Part shown: positions 5,445 through 5,761 of the stretch, piece by piece
How positions within the stretch are numbered: position 1 is the stretch's first letter
How the letters are laid out: each line of letters begins with the position of its first letter
Origin: DASUHT01 sp051955775
GTDB taxonomy: Bacteria > Actinomycetota > Thermoleophilia > Gaiellales > JAICJC01
Assembly: GCA_051955775.1 (NCBI GenBank)
Contig: JBQCGJ010000159.1
Location: 1-5,761, forward strand
Reading direction: 5' to 3'
Length of the DNA: 5,761 bases
Program-made: the position numbers and the translations under genes
Notes under the pieces: generated by a model
The model's database searches: none
Seen by the model: only the letters and a program-made list of their open reading frames with translations
Told to the model about the DNA's origin: nothing

Positions 5445-5761
5445 GTGCCCTGGGGTGCGCTGGGCGCGCTGATGGCGACATCGCTCGCGATCATGGGCAC
5501 ACCGGGCCCGGCCACGATCAGCCTGACGGCGGCGGGGTCGACCTACGGCATGCGCCGTTCACTGGCGTATCTGACCGGGGTCATCGCGGGCACGGTGGCG
5601 GTGCTGCTGGCCGTGGCCACCGGGATCACCGCAGCCCTGCTCGCCGTGCCCGCCGTGAGGCCCGCTGTGATCGCCGCGGCGGTTGCCTACATCCTGTGGC
5701 TGGCGTACCACATCGCCACCGCTCCGCCGCTCGTCGAGTCGGGGGACGGCGCACCGGCGCC
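5445..5761 (+). CDS. LysE-family translocator, N-terminal half (runs off right edge)
   Basis: The GTG at 5445 opens a frame of 105 codons to the window end; full members have about 200-215 residues, so about half is visible. The N-terminus carries the LysE/RhtB signature: a hydrophobic segment (4-18), TPGPATISL (19-27), then GSTYGMRRSLAYLTGVIAGT (31-50), in which the small motif G.r.sl.y..G...G is typical. Further hydrophobic stretches lie at 41-68 and 74-91. Members are inner-membrane exporters of amino acids or related small molecules, driven by the proton gradient. Which compound is exported cannot be told from this fragment. The divergent cupin-AraC gene is its probable regulator. The loop after residue 92 (TAPPLVESGDGAPA) is the variable hydrophilic linker seen in the family. 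Confidence 0.85.
   Translation, partial: MPWGALGALMATSLAIMGTPGPATISLTAAGSTYGMRRSLAYLTGVIAGTVAVLLAVATGITAALLAVPAVRPAVIAAAVAYILWLAYHIATAPPLVESGDGAPA

Noticed and set aside
5413..5481. A 23-residue extension of the AraC protein beyond the ATG at 5412
   Set aside because: It would overlap the start of the LysE-type gene on the other strand, and its Pro/Arg/Ala-rich sequence does not resemble the family N-terminus.
1..5761. A defence island, toxin-antitoxin pair, mobile element or biosynthetic cluster
   Set aside because: No transposase, integrase, nuclease, reverse transcriptase, CRISPR repeat, carrier domain or small paired toxin/antitoxin frame was seen. The families present are ordinary accessory or housekeeping genes with gaps between them.

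Overview
The window comes from a very GC-rich bacterial chromosome with tightly packed genes, GTG starts, overlapping genes and high-GC codon use. The protein families fit an Actinomycetota member. A Solirubrobacterales/Thermoleophilia-type soil actinobacterium is my guess, but nothing here fixes the lineage. No tRNA, rRNA, CRISPR array, insertion sequence or phage gene was seen. No stretch over 300 bases lacks a gene; the largest gap is 105 bases.

Layout, left to right. Positions 1-687 (minus) hold the N-terminal 229 residues of a YcaQ/AlkZ-type winged-helix DNA glycosylase, which runs off the left edge. Positions 688-773 are a short intergenic gap filled by a cluster of three 13-base palindromic units, two direct and one inverted, which fold into a 15-bp hairpin. 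Positions 774-1856 (minus) encode an exported six-cysteine protein with an HEYAEAVTDP...ENGDKC signature, probably a metallopeptidase-like secreted protein of unknown function. Positions 1962-3431 (minus) encode a DUF2252 protein. Its motifs look kinase/aminoglycoside-phosphotransferase-like, but they appear in a permuted order. Positions 3518-4573 (minus) encode a polytopic membrane protein of the flippase-like/LPG-synthase-TM (YbhN) family. Its GTG start overlaps by 4 bases the stop of an AraC-family regulator at 4570-5412 (minus). Positions 5445-5761 (plus) are the start of a LysE-family exporter, transcribed divergently from the AraC gene across only 32 bases and cut by the right edge.

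How the genes may work together. The clearest functional unit is the divergent AraC regulator and LysE exporter, a familiar pairing in which a cupin-type AraC protein senses a small molecule and controls its export. The flippase-like gene is probably co-transcribed with araC through the 4-base overlap. The DUF2252 gene, the secreted-protein gene and the glycosylase gene follow on the same strand but are separated by 86-105 base gaps containing hairpins, so they are probably separate or only partly linked transcripts. I see no clear defence island, biosynthetic cluster or new multi-gene system. The most interesting points are the motif order of the DUF2252 protein, the secreted HEYAE protein, the palindromic repeat cluster and the compact divergent control region.
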